NCBI GenBank assembly: GCA_905221605.1
Contig: CAJNDS010002545.1
Span: 137,501-201,500 of the forward strand
Reading direction: 5' to 3'
Length of the DNA: 64,000 bases
From: Symbiodinium natans
Lineage: Eukaryota > Sar > Dinophyceae > Suessiales > Symbiodiniaceae
A program made the position numbers and the translations under genes. Every line of letters begins with the position of its first letter. The stretch's first letter is position 1. The notes beneath the pieces were generated by a model. It searched no databases. It saw only the letters and a list, made by a program, of their open reading frames with translations, and had not been told where the DNA came from. Shown in pieces: positions 11,382 through 23,813 of this stretch.

Positions 11382-11930
11382 TATATATGGTTCAGCGTCG
11401 AGCGTCCTGGGCCCCCCCCCCCCCCCCATGGTATCCCCCCCCCCCCCCCAAGCCTACTCTACGGTCCCTAAACCCTAGACCCTAAACCCTAAACCCTAAA
11501 CCCCTAAACCCTAAACCCTAAACCCTAAAACCTAAACCCTAAACCCTAACCCTAAACCCTAAACCTTAAGTCTTAAACCTTAAACCCTAAACCCTAAAAC
11601 CTTGAACCCTAAACCCTAACCCTAAAACCAACCCCCAACCACACCACAGGGGGGGGGGGGGGATCATCTTAGTACCCCATCCGCGGGGAAAACCCTAAAC
11701 CCTAAACCCTAAACCCTAAACCCTAAAACCCTAAACCGTAAACCCTAAACCCTAAACCCTAAAACCCTAAAACCCTAAAACCCTAAAACCCTAAACCCTA
11801 AACCCTAAACCCTAAAACCCTAAAACCAACCCCCAACCACACCACAGGGGGGGGGGGGGGGGGTACCATTGGGGGGGGGGGGGGGTAGGGGGGAGGGGGG
11901 GGGGGGCCCGCCGGGGCTGAATCATATATA
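11382..11930. mobile_element. 549-bp terminal-inverted-repeat element, copy 1
   Basis: The left end TATATATGGTTCAGCGTCG and the inverted right end TATATATGATTCAGCCCCG match imperfectly. Inside are C- and G-homopolymers and many CCCTAAA units, plus two copies of CCAACCCCCAACCACACCAC. No ORF of its own, so non-autonomous. Nearly identical to 18919-19464. Confidence 0.7.
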
Positions 11931-12178
11931 CTGTATGCATGCTTTCAAACAGTAACCTACCACAGAATAAGCAAAGTGCATTTATATAAATATATATATA
12001 TATATACACATACATGTATGTATGTGTATATACATATATATATATATAGTGCATGCACATATATCGTCAGTTCGCAAAACTATGGTCCCTTTGTGGGTGC
12101 CCCAAAGGATCCCAAAGGTTATAGGGGCCGCCTTAGATCGTAACCCCCAGAAGGGGCCTTATAACTCAGGGAAGTGAC

Positions 12179-12322
12179 CCCTAAACCCTAAACCCTAAAC
12201 CCTAAACCCTAAACCCTAAACCCTAAACCCTAAACCCTAAACCCTAAACCCTAAACCCTAAACCCTAAACTCTAAACCCTAAACCCTAAACTCTAAACCC
12301 TAAACCCTAAACCCTAAACCCT
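12179..12322 (-). repeat. CCCTAAA array
   Basis: About 20 units with rare CTCTAAA. Confidence 0.95.
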
Positions 12323-12441
12323 TGTAAATACTTCTTTCGGCTCAAGGCCACTTGGTGCCCCACCGCCTGCCGCATCGTCCAAGGGATGGCATCGAGTGCA
12401 GCGCAGAGGTTTTCCAAGGGCTGCTCCTGAGCTGATCTCTT
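12321..12441 (-). CDS. Exon candidate
   Basis: Frame AQEQPLENLCAALDAIPWTM then RQAVGHQVALSRKKYLQ ends at ACAAG|GGTTTAGGG, where the adjoining repeat could supply the GT donor. Confidence 0.5.
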
Positions 12442-13002
12442 CTCAAAAGGGGTTCGGGGCTTCAGGGTTTAGGGTTTAGGGTTTTGGGGTTTAGGGCTTA
12501 GGGCTTAGGGTTTAGGGTTTAGGGCTTAGGGTTTAGGGAAAGTGGGCTTCAGGATAGAGAATTTAGGGTTTAGGGGTAGTGTGTTTAAGGGGTCTGGATG
12601 TTAGGGCAAAGCTGAGAAGATGCCACAGGGTAGAGCGTCTAGGATTTAGGGTTTTGGACTAGGGTTTCAGGTTTAGGGTTTAGGGTTTGGGGTTTAGGGT
12701 TTCAGGTTTAGGGTTTAGGGTGAGCCCTCTCATATGGAGGGGATTGATCTTAATGTTGGGCTCTGCATAAAGATGTGAAGGCAGCGTCGGCGCGGCGTGT
12801 TGCGAGTGCGGGCACGCTAGAAGCTGGCCCCACAAAGTGCAGCCAACTATGCGATAGGATTTCTAGCCCTTGCTAGGGAATTCGGTCATGAGGTACCCTA
12901 CACTATGATCCCTTGAGGGGCTGCAAGCTTGAACCCTAGAAAACCTAAACCCTAAATCCTAAACCCTAAACCCTAAACCCCAAACCCCAAACCCTAAACC
13001 CT

Positions 13003-13095
13003 ATCTTCCCTCGGATTGTGCAGCCCGAACACCCAGCGCCCCGGGTGGCGACAGCTTCGGAGGACCAACTCCTGGGCAAGGGCGAGCTCTTCCAG
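13003..13095 (+). CDS. Exon candidate
   Basis: Frame IFPRIVQPEHPAPRVATASE then DQLLGKGELFQ ends at CCAGG|GTTTAGGG. Bounded upstream by CCCTAAA repeats. Confidence 0.45.
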
Positions 13096-13594
13096 GGTTT
13101 AGGGTTCAAGGGTTGAGGGTTTGGGGTTTGGGGAAAACATTCCTCAATTCTGACCCTCTTAAACCCAATAAGGGACAATGCATATCGAGAAAAGAGACAA
13201 TAGCTCTGCAACACGAACCATAACAAACAGCAATCCTACAACCCTAAGGACCCCCCCAAACCCTAAACTCTAAACCCTAAACCCTAAGAACCCCCCAGTC
13301 CTAATCCATCATGGTTCGCGCGACGGCTCTTAAGGAGAACCTTTTTAAGTATTCCTCGGGTTTGTACGTAAACAAGAATAAGCAGCAATTCCTAAGGGGG
13401 TTTATAGGGCAGAGATAGTCGGGTAGCTGCTGCATCCTTGGGTAGCAGAGTCGTCGATCTCATGTCGAGCCTGTTCTGCACCTAATGTAGGAGCTAGGTA
13501 CTGCGGGAAAGAAAATCTAGGCTCATGTATTACATTCTGGCTCTTGCTCCTCGCCTACCCTCGAGAGGTTTAGGGTTGAAGTAGGGTTTAGGGT

Positions 13595-14332
13595 ACCCTA
13601 AACCCTAAACCCTAAACCCTAAACCCTAAACCCTAAACCCTAAACCCTAAACCCTAAACCCTAAACTTCTCAGGCCAAGCATAGGCCACCCGGCCGCCAG
13701 GTCGCGGCGGCGAAGCACACTCAGGCCTGAGGGTTATAGGGCTCTTGGTTGGGCTTTATAGGTTTGCTTTGTGCTGCATTTAAAGGTTTGTTTTGTGTTG
13801 CATTTATGGGGGTTTATAGGGGTGGTTTAACGGGAGTTAGAGTGTTGCATTTATAGGGTTGAGGGGGATTGGGGTCTTTGTTGGGCTTTATAGGTTTTGG
13901 AGCGTTGTGTGTTTTAGGGTTTGTGGGGGTTTATAGATCTTCTTAAACGGTTTTATCTTTATAGGTTTTATAGTGTTGTCTTTCTAGGGTTTACAGGAAC
14001 TTGTAGGGTCTTTACAAGGCTTTATAGGGTCTATAGTGTTGTATTTAGAGGGTTTAGAGGGGCTTCGGTACCCGAAACCCTAAACCCTAACCCTAAACCC
14101 TAAACCCTAAACCCTAAACCCTAAACCCTAAACCCTAAACCCTAAACCCTATGTTCATCCAGGCTTTAAATGTGGTTTAGGTAGATAAGGCTACTAGGAG
14201 CTTCGGAGAAGGTGCTCAGGGCAAACCCTAAACCCTAAACCCTAAACCCTAAACCCTAAACCCTAAACCCTAAACCCTAAACCCTAAACCCTAAACCCTA
14301 AACCCTAAACCCTAAACCCTAAACCCTGAGGA
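13595..14332 (-). repeat. Three CCCTAAA arrays with spacer
   Basis: Arrays at 13595-13668, 14075-14151 and 14223-14329. The 13735-14060 spacer is degenerate GTTTATAGGG-like sequence. Confidence 0.9.
13664..13730 (-). CDS. Exon candidate, frame uncertain
   Basis: GC-rich island directly after a CCCTAAA array; frames GLSVLRRRDLAAGWPMLGLR and RPECASPPRPGGRVAYAWPE are both open. Confidence 0.3.
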
Positions 14333-14582
14333 CTGGACCCGCCGACCAGTTGAAGCTCCTTCTTGAGGATTGCGTGGGGCTTCGGGTTCTGAGGGTTCTT
14401 GGGGATCTTAGGGATCTTGGGGTTCTTACAGTTCTTAAGGGCTCTTTGGGGTTGTTTGGGTTCTTACGGTTTAGGGCCTGAAAGCCCCAAATCCGAAACG
14501 AACCCCTAAACCCCAAACCTTGCCAGAAGCGGTTGGACCACATAACCCTCAATAACTATCAAACCCCAATGTGACCCCATAA

Positions 14583-14817
14583 TCATATGCGACATCGCAC
14601 ACGTTTCATTGGACGCCCAGCTTCTGTAGCATTGGTCCGAATAGCTGACTTTCTCTTATGCTCATTCTCCCAGAATGGTCGGTCTTTCGTTTCTGCCAAA
14701 ACCGTTACTCGGCGCAGCAAATCGAAGAAACGCGATTCCAAGAAACGCGCAAAGGGCACCATCAACATGTCGAAGCACTTGGTTGTTTCCACGCCCGTAG
14801 CCCAACAGGTTTCATGA
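14583..14817. CDS. Basic ORF pair, strand uncertain
   Basis: Plus strand: 76 codons from ATG at 14587 with a lysine/arginine-rich middle (KTVTRRSKSKKRDSKKRAKG). Minus strand: 69 open codons over the same DNA. The region is free of telomere-like repeats. No family recognised. Confidence 0.3.
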
Positions 14818-15099
14818 GGACATCGGTTTCTTAGCTTGCTTCTCCATGGGGGCGACGAAACATTTTCGTTTGTAAATCCTGCAGGTTTTGCTTAAGAAAC
14901 GTGATACGGTCTATAGTAGTGCGCAGAACCTAAGAAATGTGCGCAGAGAGAATTTTAGGTTGAAGTCCCTCTAAAACCTAAACTCAACAATTACACCCTA
15001 TGAAGAATACACCCTCAACCCCACCCCAAACCCCAAATACAAACTCCAAACTTAAAAACCCCAATTAAACCCTATGCAGCCCCAAAGCCCTAAAACCCT

Positions 15100-15220
15100 A
15101 AGCCCTCCGCGCCCAGCTCTCCTTGAGCCCAGCGAAGCCAGTGCCGCGCCGGCACAGCGCCGCCGCCGGAGCTGGGCCGGGCAGGCGTCGCAGGTGGCGC
15201 CACTGGGAATTCGAGCTGAG
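15100..15220. CDS. GC-rich coding-like island, strand uncertain
   Basis: Both strands are open; plus reads LLEPSEASAAPAQRRRRSWA, minus reads ATCDACPAQLRRRRCAGAAL. Confidence 0.25.
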
Positions 15221-15587
15221 AATGGGCTAGGGTTGTTTATTGGTTGCTTAGGGTTTAGGGTGCACAGGGTTTAGGGTTTAGGGTTTAGGGTTTAGGGTTT
15301 AGGGTGCAGGGGGTGTAGAGGTTGTTTAGGGGTTTGGGGGGATGTTAGGTGGGGGGGGCGTTAGTCGCCCCGAAGAGCGGCTTGTGAATGAAAAAGTTCG
15401 GTGGAAAAAGGCGCACGAGTGGTCATTCGCGCGGAGGTGCACACAAAAACCATCATTTCGTGCCGTGGTATCTCCTCCAAAAACCCTCCAACAGCTCCTA
15501 AAACCCTACACCCTAAACCCTAAACCCTAAACCCTAAACCCTAAAGCCCTCCAAAATCCCACGCCCTATACACGCTCCGAAGCCCCG

Positions 15588-15660
15588 CAAACCTCCAGCC
15601 CCAGTTGCCTCGCTGCTCCACGCCGTGGCGGACCGCGGAGTAGGGAAGACAGCTCGCCTT
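15588..15660 (-). CDS. Exon candidate
   Basis: Frame KASCLPYSAVRHGVEQRGNW then GWRFAGLR, rich in aromatic residues and Cys; the plus strand is closed. Confidence 0.4.
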
Positions 15661-16197
15661 AGGGGTTAGGGTTTTTTGGGTTTTGAGGGGTTAGGGTTTA
15701 GGGTTTAGGGTTTAGGGTTTAGGGTTTTTTGGGTTTTGAGGGGTTAGGGTTTAGGGTTCAGGGAGAAGGTTTGGGGTTGAGGGTTGAGGGATTTAAGGAT
15801 TTAGGGTTTTAGGGTTTTAGGGTTTTAGGGTTTAGTTTCTTAACTGGCTTCAAGTTTCTAGGATGGCCCTGGAAAAACTCTCTGAAAAAAACATTCCCAA
15901 ATATGATCCTCTTAAACCCAAAAATATGCAATTTCCCAAGAACGCACCCAGGTCTGGAGGTGAGGTTCAGGGTGTCAGGTTGGAGGTTTGGATGGCTGGG
16001 ACGGCTTGGACAGTTCCAGGCCTTGGTCGTCGTAATTCCCCACTAGGTCTTGCGAACTTTTCTGCACAGACCTTGACGAATGCTTCTGATAGTATAGGGG
16101 CCCACCTAATCCGATTGCTACTTTGGGTACCTTGCTTCCTAAGTATCTTAGGGATTCTAATGGGGATGTTGCTCATCATCTGGGCTACATGCGCTAA

Positions 16198-16260
16198 TAT
16201 AGGGGCCTGAATAGAAAGGGAGCATAATGGAATACTATGAGTAGTTACTCCGGCCCCTAA
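16198..16260. mobile_element. TATAGGGGCC inverted-repeat element, short copy
   Basis: TATAGGGGCCTGAATAG to GTAGTTACTCCGGCCCCTAA; internally deleted. Confidence 0.55.
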
Positions 16261-16267
16261 AGTACCC

Positions 16268-16371
16268 CGGAACGCCCAGGCAGACAGGCAGCTGTCCAGT
16301 GAGGTGAGATTCTCGCGGAGCTGCCAATCCATCCCCACATGGGTAGTTCTTCGAGCTGCATACCCAGACCC
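16268..16371 (-). CDS. Exon candidate
   Basis: CCCCAG|GGG starts frame GSGYAARRTTHVGMDWQLRE then NLTSLDSCLSAWAFRG. Confidence 0.4.
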
Positions 16372-16676
16372 CTGGGGTGGATCCAAGAAGTAGATCCCCT
16401 TACGGGTGCCTAAGAGTGACCCACTAGTAGTGTAGAGTTTTCTTTGGGGGCTCCACTTGCTGGATCCAATGGACTGGGTAGGGTTTATATAGGGCTTGGG
16501 GGTGAAAAAAGGTTTTATGAGTGGAAGGGGTGTAGGGATTCCCGTCCAACAGCGAATCTCACAAATATCAGAGCCTGGCGACCGCCAGATGTGGTCAGAG
16601 CCCCCCTAAACCCTAAACCCCAGACCCTAGACCCTAAACCCTATAAACCCTAAACTCTAAACCCCATCTGTTGTAG

Positions 16677-16806
16677 GCGTGTTCTTTGTTTTCGGCTGGA
16701 CCTGTTGTGATTCTTGGAACTCTAGAGGACAAGCCGCGAGGCATGGACAGCACACAGCCAGTAGATTCATGCCAGCTCTTTCCAAGGGCCTTCTTTTCCA
16801 CTCGAC
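16677..16806 (+). CDS. Exon candidate
   Basis: TTGTAG|GC starts frame VFFVFGWTCCDSWNSRGQAA then RHGQHTASRFMPALSKGLLF, running into a CCCTAAA array. Confidence 0.4.
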
Positions 16807-16927
16807 CCTAAACCCTAAACCCTAAACCCTATACCCTAAACCCTAAACCCTAAACCCTAGACCCTAGACCCTAGACCCTAAACCCTAAATCCTAAACCCT
16901 AAACCCTAAACCCTAAACCCTAAACTT
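16804..16927 (-). repeat. CCCTAAA array
   Basis: About 17 units including a CCCTAGA run; another array at 17797-17899. Confidence 0.9.
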
Positions 16928-17349
16928 AACCCCGAAAGATCCCAAAAGAGCCCCCCCTTCCCCCTCCTAACCCGGATCGCAGGAAGCCCCGCAGGGGGTG
17001 GGCATCCTTTTCTTTTTTGGCTGCGCGACGAGGTGCCAGGATTTCCCGACAGGAGGGAGCACAAGGGTTACCCTACAAACCCCTCTGAAAACCCTATAAA
17101 CACCCAATAAACAACCCCACTCCCAAAAAAAAATCAAACACCCCGTATAAACTCATAAAAGCAACCCTACAAACCCTAGTGGCCGCTGCGTTGCGGGTTC
17201 CTCAGGAGACTTCGGCGGGGCTTCGACGCTCAGATGGAGTTGCATTCTGTAGTTGAGAGCATTGGATTGGGGCTCAAGTAGTCAGGGTTTCGGGCTTAGG
17301 GCTTAGGAGAATCTTAGGAGGGTTTACAGGGGGTTGAGGGATTAGGTGA

Positions 17350-17669
17350 GCTTCATTCTTCACGATTGGATACGATCAGGCACTTCGGGGTTGAGCTGCC
17401 CTTGGATCGTCTTCCAGGGACCCCAGCGTCCAGCCACCACTCCCTCCAGTCGTCCACGGCAGCTTTCGGCGGCCTTGTTTCTGCGCAAGGGGGCTGCGGT
17501 GGCGCAGTTTTTGCGCACTGCCGGCCCCAATTCGGTCGATCGGCACGCCGCCCCTAGTTCTGCGAAGCAAACGGAGCAAGCGGTTCCTAAACTTCGCTGA
17601 GCTGCTTCCCAAGAGTTCTTGGACACCCCCGGCCAGAAGTTCTGCCCCCCAAAGCAAAAAAGTTCTCAA
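17350..17669. CDS. 320-bp GC-rich coding-like island, strand uncertain
   Basis: Several 60-97-codon frames are open on both strands, with no stops in two minus frames. No telomere-like repeats inside. It lies about 0.9 kb downstream of the channel stop. No recognisable family. Confidence 0.35.
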
Positions 17670-18149
17670 CAGCTACAGCGAACTTTATCTACATGGCTAC
17701 ACCCCTGAGTCCTTGACATCAAACGCCTTAAGCCCTCAACCATCCCAGAAAAAGCACCCTAGCACGGTAGGCACGGCACATACCCAACCTATAGTAAACC
17801 CTAAACCCTAAACCCTAAACCCTTAACCCTAAACCCTAAACCCTAAACCCTAAACCCTAAACCCTAAACCCCAAACCCTAAACCCTAAACCCTAAACCCA
17901 GTCCTTTGGCTGCGGATTGGGAAGGTTTCGATTTGCAGGGTTTTGAGGGTGTCAACATCAGCTTGTGCCCCAAACCTCATAAACCCCAACAGCGGCGTGC
18001 CGATTCGATGCAGCTTAAAAAGGAAGATGCATCGATCCAGCAAGGCCATTAAAACAAGGAGTAGCTCTTGGGGGTTTTAGGTTTCATCGGGCTTAGGGTT
18101 TAGGGTTCTTGCCTTAGATTCATATCGGGCTTCGGGGCTTTGTCTCCGT

Positions 18150-18327
18150 CATTTGGAGGTAATTGGCTCTCTGGGAACGCATAGCACCTTCAACATCCTC
18201 CCATCAGGGAGTTCACGCTGGGCCCTAAACGGTCACATGCTGTCCCGGCCCATTGGCGGCCCTGGCAACGAGGCTCTTCGAAGAAGAGTCCAGCACCCCT
18301 CAGTTACCTCCCCTGATGACGACGACG

Positions 18328-18352
<25 letters not shown>
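18150..18352 (+). CDS. Exon candidate running into an acidic/GA microsatellite
   Basis: Frame NILPSGSSRWALNGHMLSRP then GGPGNEALRRRVQHPSVTSP continues in frame into (GAC)n and (GA)n encoding DDDDDDEERERER. Opposite strand to the channel, 165 bp beyond its stop. Confidence 0.35.
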
Positions 18353-18361
<9 letters not shown>

Positions 18362-18516
18362 TATATATATATATGTAAAAAAATGTATATATATATATAT
18401 ACATTGTATACGTGTAAATAAATAAATATATATATATAGATATATAATAGGTATGCAGAGACAGAAACCCCATGACGATCATGTAAGGCATTTTCCTCGA
18501 ATGAAGGGATACCAGG

Positions 18517-19389
18517 CTAAAATTCCTTTGCAATGTTGTCGCGGCCTGGATCCAAGCCCAGGGCCATTTTGATGCGGCTCATCTCCGCGGCGGAGTGCAT
18601 GTGAAACCTGGGAGTTTGGGGGTTTAATTCGGGGTTTAGGGGTTTAGGGGGGGGGGGGTTTTGGGGTATAGGGCTTAGGGTTTAGGGTTTAGGGCTGAGG
18701 GTTTAGGAGTTCGGGTTTAGGGCTTAGGGGGTCAAGACAACCAGAGGTCCGCGAAGACGAACGGTGGTTTATTGTTGGCGCTGGCTTGTGGATCTTGTGC
18801 TATCACAGGGGACCCTACACCCTAAACCCCAAACCCTTAACCCGACACCCTGAACCCTCAAGAACGACATGAGACGCGCGTATGACGTGGTGCCCACAGA
18901 ACACGCACCGAATGTACATATATATGGTTCAGCGTCGAGCGTCCTGGGCCCCCCCCCCCCCCATGGTATCCCCCCCCCCCCCAAGCCTACTCTACGGTCC
19001 CTAAACCCTAAACCCTAAACCCTAAACCCTAAACCCCTAAACCGTAAACCCTAAACCCTAAACCCTAAACCCTAAAACCTAAACCCTAACCCTAAACCCT
19101 AAACCTTAAGTCTTAAACCTTAAACCCTAAACCCTAAAACCCTGAACCCTAAACCCTAACCCTAAAACCAACCCCCAACCACACCACAGGGGGGGGGGGA
19201 TCATCTTAGTACCCCATCCGCGGGGAAAACCCTAAACCCTAAACCCTAAACCCTAAACCCTAAACCGTAAACCCTAAACCCTAAACCCTAAAACCCTAAA
19301 ACCCTAAAACCCTAAACCCTAAACCCTAAACCCTAAACCCTAAAACCCTAAAACCAACCCCCAACCACACCACAGGGGGGGGGGGGGGT

Positions 19390-19420
<31 letters not shown>

Positions 19421-22400
19421 TAGGGGGGAGGGGGGGGGGGCCCGCCGGGGCTGAATCATATATATATATATATATATGTATACCATAGGGATTCTGCACA
19501 CTTGTTGGGGTACCATTTCAACATGATCATTTTTTGTTCTTTTTGGGTTTAAGTAAATGATTTTCAACAATGACCCAGGATTTGGGCTTGGGTACTAAGG
19601 CTTATAGTGGGGAGTCGGATGATGGGACTACTTCATATAAGATATAAGGTGCTAGGGGGGGCGGGGGTGAATAGGAGGCTGAGGGGATTCCACACTGACA
19701 CACCTGTGACGCTCTGCTCCATCTGAAGCTCTGGCCGCAGCAAGAAAGCAAACTCCTATGACGCACCCATGCAACGCAGCCCTCTAACCCCTAAACCCTA
19801 AACCCTAAACCCTAGGCTCTAAACCCTCCTTTCCGACGGGCGGCCGCTTGACTTCGTGGTACAACATTAACAGGTCGGAGGCTTTCGGCATGCCATTGAG
19901 CCTGAAACAGGAAGGATTTGCCAGGATCCCACAGCTGGGGATAGGGGATTCTCTCTAAATTCTGGGCTCTCTTTGGGTACAAAGTATGATGGCTCCGTAG
20001 TAGAAGAGGATCTCCAGTATACGGACCATCATGTTTCAGAGAATCCTCCAGATGACCCGAAACCCTAAACCCCTAAACCCCCAAACTCCTAAACTCCCGA
20101 ACCCCTAAACCCCCTGAACCCTAAACCCCTAAACCCCCAAACCCTAAACCCCCAAACCCTAAACTCAGAAACCCCGAAAACCAAAACCCTCTATCCCCAA
20201 AACCCTAAATCCAGTCACCACCGCACTCCCAATCCTCACCGCGATCTCCAAAAAGTCCTCGAAGCCGATGTGGCCGTCATCTTTCATGTCCAAGACCTCC
20301 GCCAAAAAATGAACAAAACAAAAACAGGTTTAGGGTTTAGGGTTTAGGGGTTTAGAGGTTTAGGGGTTTAGGGGTTTAGGGGTTTAGGGGTTTAGGTGTT
20401 CAGGGGTTCAGGGGTTCAGGGGTTTAGGGGTTTAGGGGTTTAGGGGGTTAGGGGTTTAGGGGTTAGGGTCCAAAAGCTAGAAACCCCAAATAGTACCCTT
20501 TTCTACTCTTGGGCTCACTTTCGGGAACCCTTAAGGGGATCTCTCTTTTTGTATATTTTGGATCCTCCCTCAGGGTCTGAGAGAAGATGTGCCAGAAAAG
20601 AGAGAGAGCGATGCCTAAGGAGTCGCAAGTCGGGTGGAAACATAGTTTCCTCCCTCTACTACTCAGCTTCTCGGAAACAATCTAGACCTAACCTTCGATC
20701 GTTTGGAAGGTCGGCAGCCTGAACCTTGAATCCTAAACCCGAAAACCCGAAACCCGAAACCCGAAACCCCAAACCCCTAAGCCCTAAGCCCTAAGCCCTA
20801 AGCCCTGAGCCCTAAGCCCTAAGCCCTAAGCCCTAAGCCCTAAGCCCTAAACCCTAAACCTCTCAGATTCTTGGAGCCTGGGTTGCCCCAGCTAACAGCT
20901 TGAACGCTCGTCTGGCTGCATTCATAGGGTTTAGGGTTCGGGGTGTGGGGGTTTGGGGGTTTGGGGGCTTGGGGGCTTGGGGGTTTACGGCTTAGGGTTC
21001 TGACGGTACTGCGACGCCATACACAGTGCAAGCGATGAGGACTACTCGGCGTACTGCCTCGTGCATACCGGGCTTTGCGCACTTGCCTCAAGTCTCCTTT
21101 GCAAACCTACGAATGGGCCAATCCTACACCCCAAAGCCTAAACCCCAAACCCAAAACAGATTAAACCCTAAACCCTAAACCCTAAACCCCAAACCCAAAA
21201 CAGATTCTTCCCTAATTTGAGTACACCTGGACTGACGGTGGGACCCACCTCGATGAGGTGCTGTGCTTCCTCTGGGTGCACCTGGACTGACTGCCCTCTG
21301 AGAGCTAAAAGGGTTTAGGGTTTAGGGTTTAGGGTTTAGGGTTTAGGGTTTAGGGTTTAGGGTTTAGGGTTCAATTGTGGTTGTATAGTCGACTCAGTGT
21401 AATAAACAAAGTAAAGATTATACCCCTGTCAGCCCTAAACCCCAAATTTTGAGGAATGTAATATTCCCATGGGTCCTTTTCTAGCGGGGGGCGGGGGGGA
21501 ATTCCATGTGAGGGAGAAACTTGCGGATTGCTATTGGTGCACTTTAGGGTTTAGGGTTTAGGGTTTAGGGTTTAGGGCTTAGGGCTTAGGGCTTAGGGTC
21601 AAACAAGCTCTCATACTTGGAGTATGGCAACTACTATCGCAAGCGTAATGTGGGCTCCCTAGCAAACCCTAAACCCTAAACCCTGAACCCTGAACCCTGA
21701 ACCCTGAACCCTGAACCCTAAACCCTAAACCCTAAACCCTACACCCTGAACCCTGACCCCTAACCCTAAACCCTAAACCCTACAGGCCCTTAAAACCCCA
21801 AACCCTTGCGCCAAGCCGCGTCGACCGACTCAAAAAACTCGAGGACGGCCTTCGTTGAGGTGTGCTCACGGATCTCCTGCCGTTTAGGGTTTGGGCTTTA
21901 GGGTTTAGGGTTTCGGGTTTAGGGTTTAGGGTCTAGCTCCACTATGCTTTTAAAAAGGATATGTTCCTTGAGAGTTGCAGGCTTCGGGAACAGTCCTTGG
22001 ATAATTTGGGGATCCCTGGCATCTAAACCAAGATAGCGGAGTCTTACTGACTTTGGTGAGAATAGAGAGTTCGGTACACAAAACAGACCACATTTGAGGG
22101 CTCATGCAAGCCTTCAGTCTGTGGCACTTCTTGCGGTCACCTTTCTTCCACCGATGTTTTTGGGATTTAGGGTCTACAACAAAAGGTGGGCCCAAAAGTG
22201 GAAACGAGCTACTCCCCAGCACTGCCATAGAGGTAGCTGAGGGGAAAAACGGGCGCTAGGAGCTTTATAAACCGGGCCGACATACCCTGAGCCTACTTGA
22301 AGGTTCATGGGTACGCATAGGTAGGGTTAAAGGCACCCTTTAAATCGGGTTCTAACCCTAAGCCCCCATGAACCTGCAAGTGGCCCCACTACACAAGAGT

Positions 22401-23813
22401 GCGAGCCCTAATCAAAGTCGCAATCGCAAGAGAAGGGGTAGTCTTTTTTCTGAGAATGTTTTCGGCCAAGCACTGGCCTCTTCGTCGTCATGGTAGTCAT
22501 ACGACGTTCTCATCCCCCCCAAAAAAACACCTAGACCCTAAACCCTAAACCCTAAACCCTAAACCCCAAAACCCCAAAACCCCAAAACCCCTAAACCCCT
22601 AAACCCCTAAACCCCTACACTCCAAACACTTGCGACTGCAGGTGGGTGGTGCCGGAGCCTCTACCGAGATGGATCCGGAGCCATCGGCATCGAGCTCCTC
22701 TCTGAGGTCGCACGGAATGCTCTAGGACTCTAGGAGTTTTGCCCAGGGAGCCCCCCAAAAGACACCATGAAGGATGTACCCTAAACCCGAAATTCTAGTA
22801 AGGGGTCCTCATAAATATGACTCAAGGTCCACTTCGATATCTTCCTGAACTCAAGTGTCTCGGGCTCTTTGGGTGACGCTTTTGGGCGTTAGGGCCTCCG
22901 TTTCCCAAACCTAATCTACAGCAATCTAAGCGCGGAACCATCGGACCTTAGTATGGCCCCTTACCCTTGTTTATGAGGATCCGAAGTATGGGCCCTTGGT
23001 ACGTATAGTGTATATACAGGTCATATAGCAAGGGACCCAAACTAAGGGCGCCCATACTTGGAACCTAGATAGACCCCCTAAACCATCCAGAAGCTTGATT
23101 CATCTGAAAAATACCCTGGGACGCTTTGTTGAGCCAGGCCCAAACTCCTTATGAGGGTCTTAAAGTTTAGGGTTTAGGGTTTAGGGTTTAGGGTTTAGGG
23201 TTTAGGGTTTAGGGTTTAGGGTTTAGGGCTTAGGAGGGTAGAAGCCCGCTTGGGGGGGGGGGGGGTTAAGGACACACCAGGACCCTTGGAGTGCTGTGAC
23301 CGACTTTCTCACCACCTGCGCCACTCCTGAAAGACGCGCCGCGCCTTGATGATCCTTTGAGGCAGTGTCTAAACCCTAAACCCTAGACCCTAAACCCTAA
23401 ACCCTAAACCCTAAACCCTATCCCCTAAACCCAAAACCCAAAATCAGGCAGTCTTTTTTGGGTTTAAGGCCGAGAGCTCCGGCTAAGGAAGGAAAATGGG
23501 GCGTAGGGTTGGGTCTGTATAGACGGTTCTTGCCCGGAAAGAAAGGATCACAGCAGCAGACCCCGAAACCCAGGTGCTGCGGGAGCAGCCTCGCAGAGAC
23601 TTACAGTAGCATACTAAGGAATAAGAATCCACACGGAGTGTTGTTGGCTACCCCAAACCCTAAACCCCAAACCCTAACCCCTAAACGCTAAACGATAAAC
23701 CCTAAACCCCAAACCCCGAACCCCGAAACCCTAAACCCTAAACCCTAAAACATAAACCCTACCACGGGATTGTTGCAGCAGCAAGGCCGGCTTCGGATCT
23801 TCAGGTCTGCGGC
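18517..23813 (-). CDS. Channel C-terminal cytoplasmic exons with EF-hand
   Basis: Nine exons follow S6. A divergent first EF-like segment (EFFESVDAAW at 21804-21876) is followed by HPEEAQHLIE (21249-21304) and VLDMKDDGHIGFEDFLEIAV (20235-20296). The loop D-M-K-D-D-G-H-I-G-F-E-D has Gly at 6, Ile at 8 and Asp at 12 as in calcium-binding EF-hands, with Lys at position 3. The next exon (LNGMPKASDLLMLYHEVKR) is the segment expected after the EF-hand in dinoflagellate channels. The last exon ends DPGRDNIAKEF and TAG at 18517-18519. The junction between 19700 and 18607 has several possible donors. Confidence 0.75.

Noticed and set aside
11812-12060. 82-codon ORF with a proline run, and its partner at 19340-19570
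   Set aside because: Both are the G/C homopolymer ends of the same TIR element, not a conserved protein.
20862-20927. Candidate exon MNAARRAFKLLAGATQAPRI within the channel gene
   Set aside because: The flanking EF-hand exons join directly (LIE|VLD, phase 0), so this segment is intronic.
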